DNA of 64,000 bases from Pomphorhynchus laevis (Eukaryota > Acanthocephala > Palaeacanthocephala > Echinorhynchida > Pomphorhynchidae): the NCBI GenBank assembly GCA_012934845.2, contig WNNJ02000865.1:1-64000 (forward strand). Direction: 5' to 3'. The translations under genes were made by a program, and so were the position numbers. Under the pieces are notes generated by a model that did not search any database, was not told the origin of the DNA, and saw only the letters and a list, made by a program, of their open reading frames with translations. This document shows, piece by piece, positions 62,272-64,000 of the stretch. Every line of letters starts with the position of its first letter. Position 1 is the stretch's first letter.

Positions 62272-64000
62272 ATGCAGAGTACTCGTGAGCCTTTTTCACT
62301 GAATATCCTTCAGTGGAACTCGGGAGGTGCTTCCGCCCTTAGACTTCTATCTGGTAGAGATGCAGATGTTATAGTCCTTTAGGAGACGCGGTCTATCCGT
62401 CTCCCCCAAGACATTACTCGATTGATCCCAAAGCATATCTGTTCCCACAATACTCCGTACATAACCCCACTTCACTCATCTTTATCTCAAGGAATCTTGA
62501 CCTTAGTTAAATGATCATAAAGTCCTCCCTCCTATTAAATTACTCGTGTCCAGCCATATCTGGTCTAGTAGTTTTACTCTGTAAGAACGGAACAAGCCCC
62601 AGTATAGCCAATGCCTATATACGTCCAGGGGAAATTCACAAGAACCGTGACCTCCTGGCTAGTATTATTGACAGCGGCTATAACATGACACTTGGGGACT
62701 TCAACTACAGTACTGGCCGTTGGATCAACGCAGCACTTCGCAGAGCTAGGAACGGTTATCTTATTCACAAACCACCGTCCCCTACCTTTCATTGCACATC
62801 AACAAATTCTATCCTCGACATTTTACTGCTTCACTCGAGGTGGTTGTTAAAACCCTTCTGCACGGCGCAGTCGCGCCAGCAATTGTCTACCTCTCATGAC
62901 CTAATTCGTTGGAGGATTGAAGAAGATATGTTGCTTCGAAGGAGGTTTCACTTTGATCCGATCAGAGCGGCCCTCTTTCAAGCGGCTATCCAACTCTTTC
63001 CCAGAATAGGAAATGAGAGTTTGACCGAATTTAATACCTACCTCTTTTCGCAAGCTACCGCGATTTTATCGACTACCTATAAAGGTCGTATATACAATCC
63101 TACTCCGACGAAACTCAAGGTCCTAGCAAAATTGCTTAACCTCCCTAATCTCTCTGTTTCCACCAGAATGCTCTCTCGAATGAATACTGGAGCACTAGAT
63201 ATAGGTTCCAGCTGAGTAGGGATAGGATGAGTATTGCTCGCCTTAATCCTTCTCAGTCTTCCTTTTGGAAGATTTTTAAGAAAGAGAAGTTTGTTTGCTG
63301 GAAGGATAGAGCATTGGGTTGGATAGGTAATGTAGGCCTTGATAAAGTTTTGGAGGAGTACTAGCCCTACACAACTATGGAGCCCCTTTATCACCTCAAC
63401 CAATCCTGGCTTGGTGTAACGTAAGGAGTAAGGATCTATCTGTTACGGATATCCTTAACTCCTGCGGTCCTGCTCATGCCCTAAAGATCTGCGACCCATT
63501 TCGATTCAAAATGCCCTCGTGTCGATTTACGAAAAAGCGCTTGCGCGTAAAATCCGCGACCATTTAAGTAGGCGTAATTTGATCCCTCCAGGTTTTCATG
63601 GGTTCGTCAAAGGTCGCTCGGTCCAATTCAGCAGTTGGTGAGGTGGAGCAGTTTTGTAGGGATAATAGCCATCGTCTAGTTGTGGCTGTTTTCCTTGACT
63701 TTTCTGCTGCATTTGACCACATCTCTATTCCTTTTGTGATTTCTTATCTCAGGTCCCTCGGGTTGCCTGCGAGAATTGTGAACAGAGTGGAGATCCTGTT
63801 GTTTACCAAGCGATTTTACTATGAAGACGACCCTGATGCGCGTCAGTTCTACCCTATTACGGGTTTACCTCAAGGATCCCCACTTTCTCCTATCTTATAT
63901 CTTGCTGCCTCTATTAAACTATTCAAAATATTTAAACGCGAACAACGTCTTGTGGTGTACGCTGATGATACCACAGCACTGTTCACTGGACACAGGTGTA
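62272..64000 (+). pseudogene. LINE ORF2: APE endonuclease and RT, cut by the window end
   Basis: ATG at 62272: NILQWNSGGASALRLLSGRD and ADVIVL, then TAG where Q is expected (VIVLQETRS in related proteins). Then comes a frame with NYSCPAISGLVVLLCKNGTS, MTLGDFNYSTGRWINAALRR (the GDFN endonuclease motif) and SPTFHCTSTNSILDILLL. RT follows from about 63650: LVVAVFLDFSAAFDHISIPF, LPQGSPLSPILYLAA, VVYADDTTALFTG (catalytic YADD) up to the window end. There are stops and two or more frame breaks. The endonuclease plus CCHC ORF1 fit the Jockey/I group. The 13950-14530 copy belongs to the same family. Confidence 0.8.

Overview
This window is eukaryotic: A+T-rich nuclear DNA, probably from an arthropod (my inference: an insect with a compact, transposon-littered genome). 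The evidence is split exons with GT-AG borders, introns as short as 47-49 nt, LIM-domain and SLC17 transporter genes, and many decayed LINE, Penelope-like, Merlin-like and MITE copies. There are no bacterial operons, rRNA or tRNA genes that I can support.

Three host genes can be assembled by matching exon phases by hand. (1) Left end, minus strand: two exons (3794-3963 and 558-772) encode LIM1 and LIM2 of a LIM-homeodomain-type factor. (2) Centre, plus strand, about 26254 to 47353: a gene I do not recognise ('gene X'). It has one N-terminal exon, then 15 consecutive repeat exons (14 of exactly 87 nt and one of 54 nt, all phase 1-1) that each encode a 29-residue (or 18-residue) Ser/Thr/Pro/Arg-rich repeat, then five unique C-terminal exons. 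All phases agree and the model sums to 2205 nt (734 residues plus stop). (3) Right, minus strand, 58844 down to 56472: the last four exons of an SLC17-family transporter, closest to the vesicular nucleotide transporter SLC17A9, including a 30-nt microexon.

Nearly everything else is mobile or repetitive. Non-LTR fragments lie at 11862-13300, 13950-14530, 24965-25430, 26741-28070, 29990-31640, 32448-32640, 32865-33775, 37340-38640, 53545-53990, 54050-54750 (minus), 59670-60205 (minus) and 61017-64000 (cut by the window edge). Penelope-like RT fragments are at 23340-23850, 24110-24990 and 57735-58120 (all minus), and a Merlin/ISXO2-type transposase fossil is at 16090-16800 (minus). A MITE-like family recurs at least ten times. 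A 1.44-kb block is present twice, nearly identical, at 7328-8763 and 49388-50824.

The most unusual material is the tandem-exon array of gene X and its entanglement with the LIM gene. Copies of the LIM1 exon sit in intron 1 of gene X (28703-28870 and, inside a LINE, 30762-30846), and a fragment like the end of gene X exon 1 sits in the LIM intron (2640-2760).
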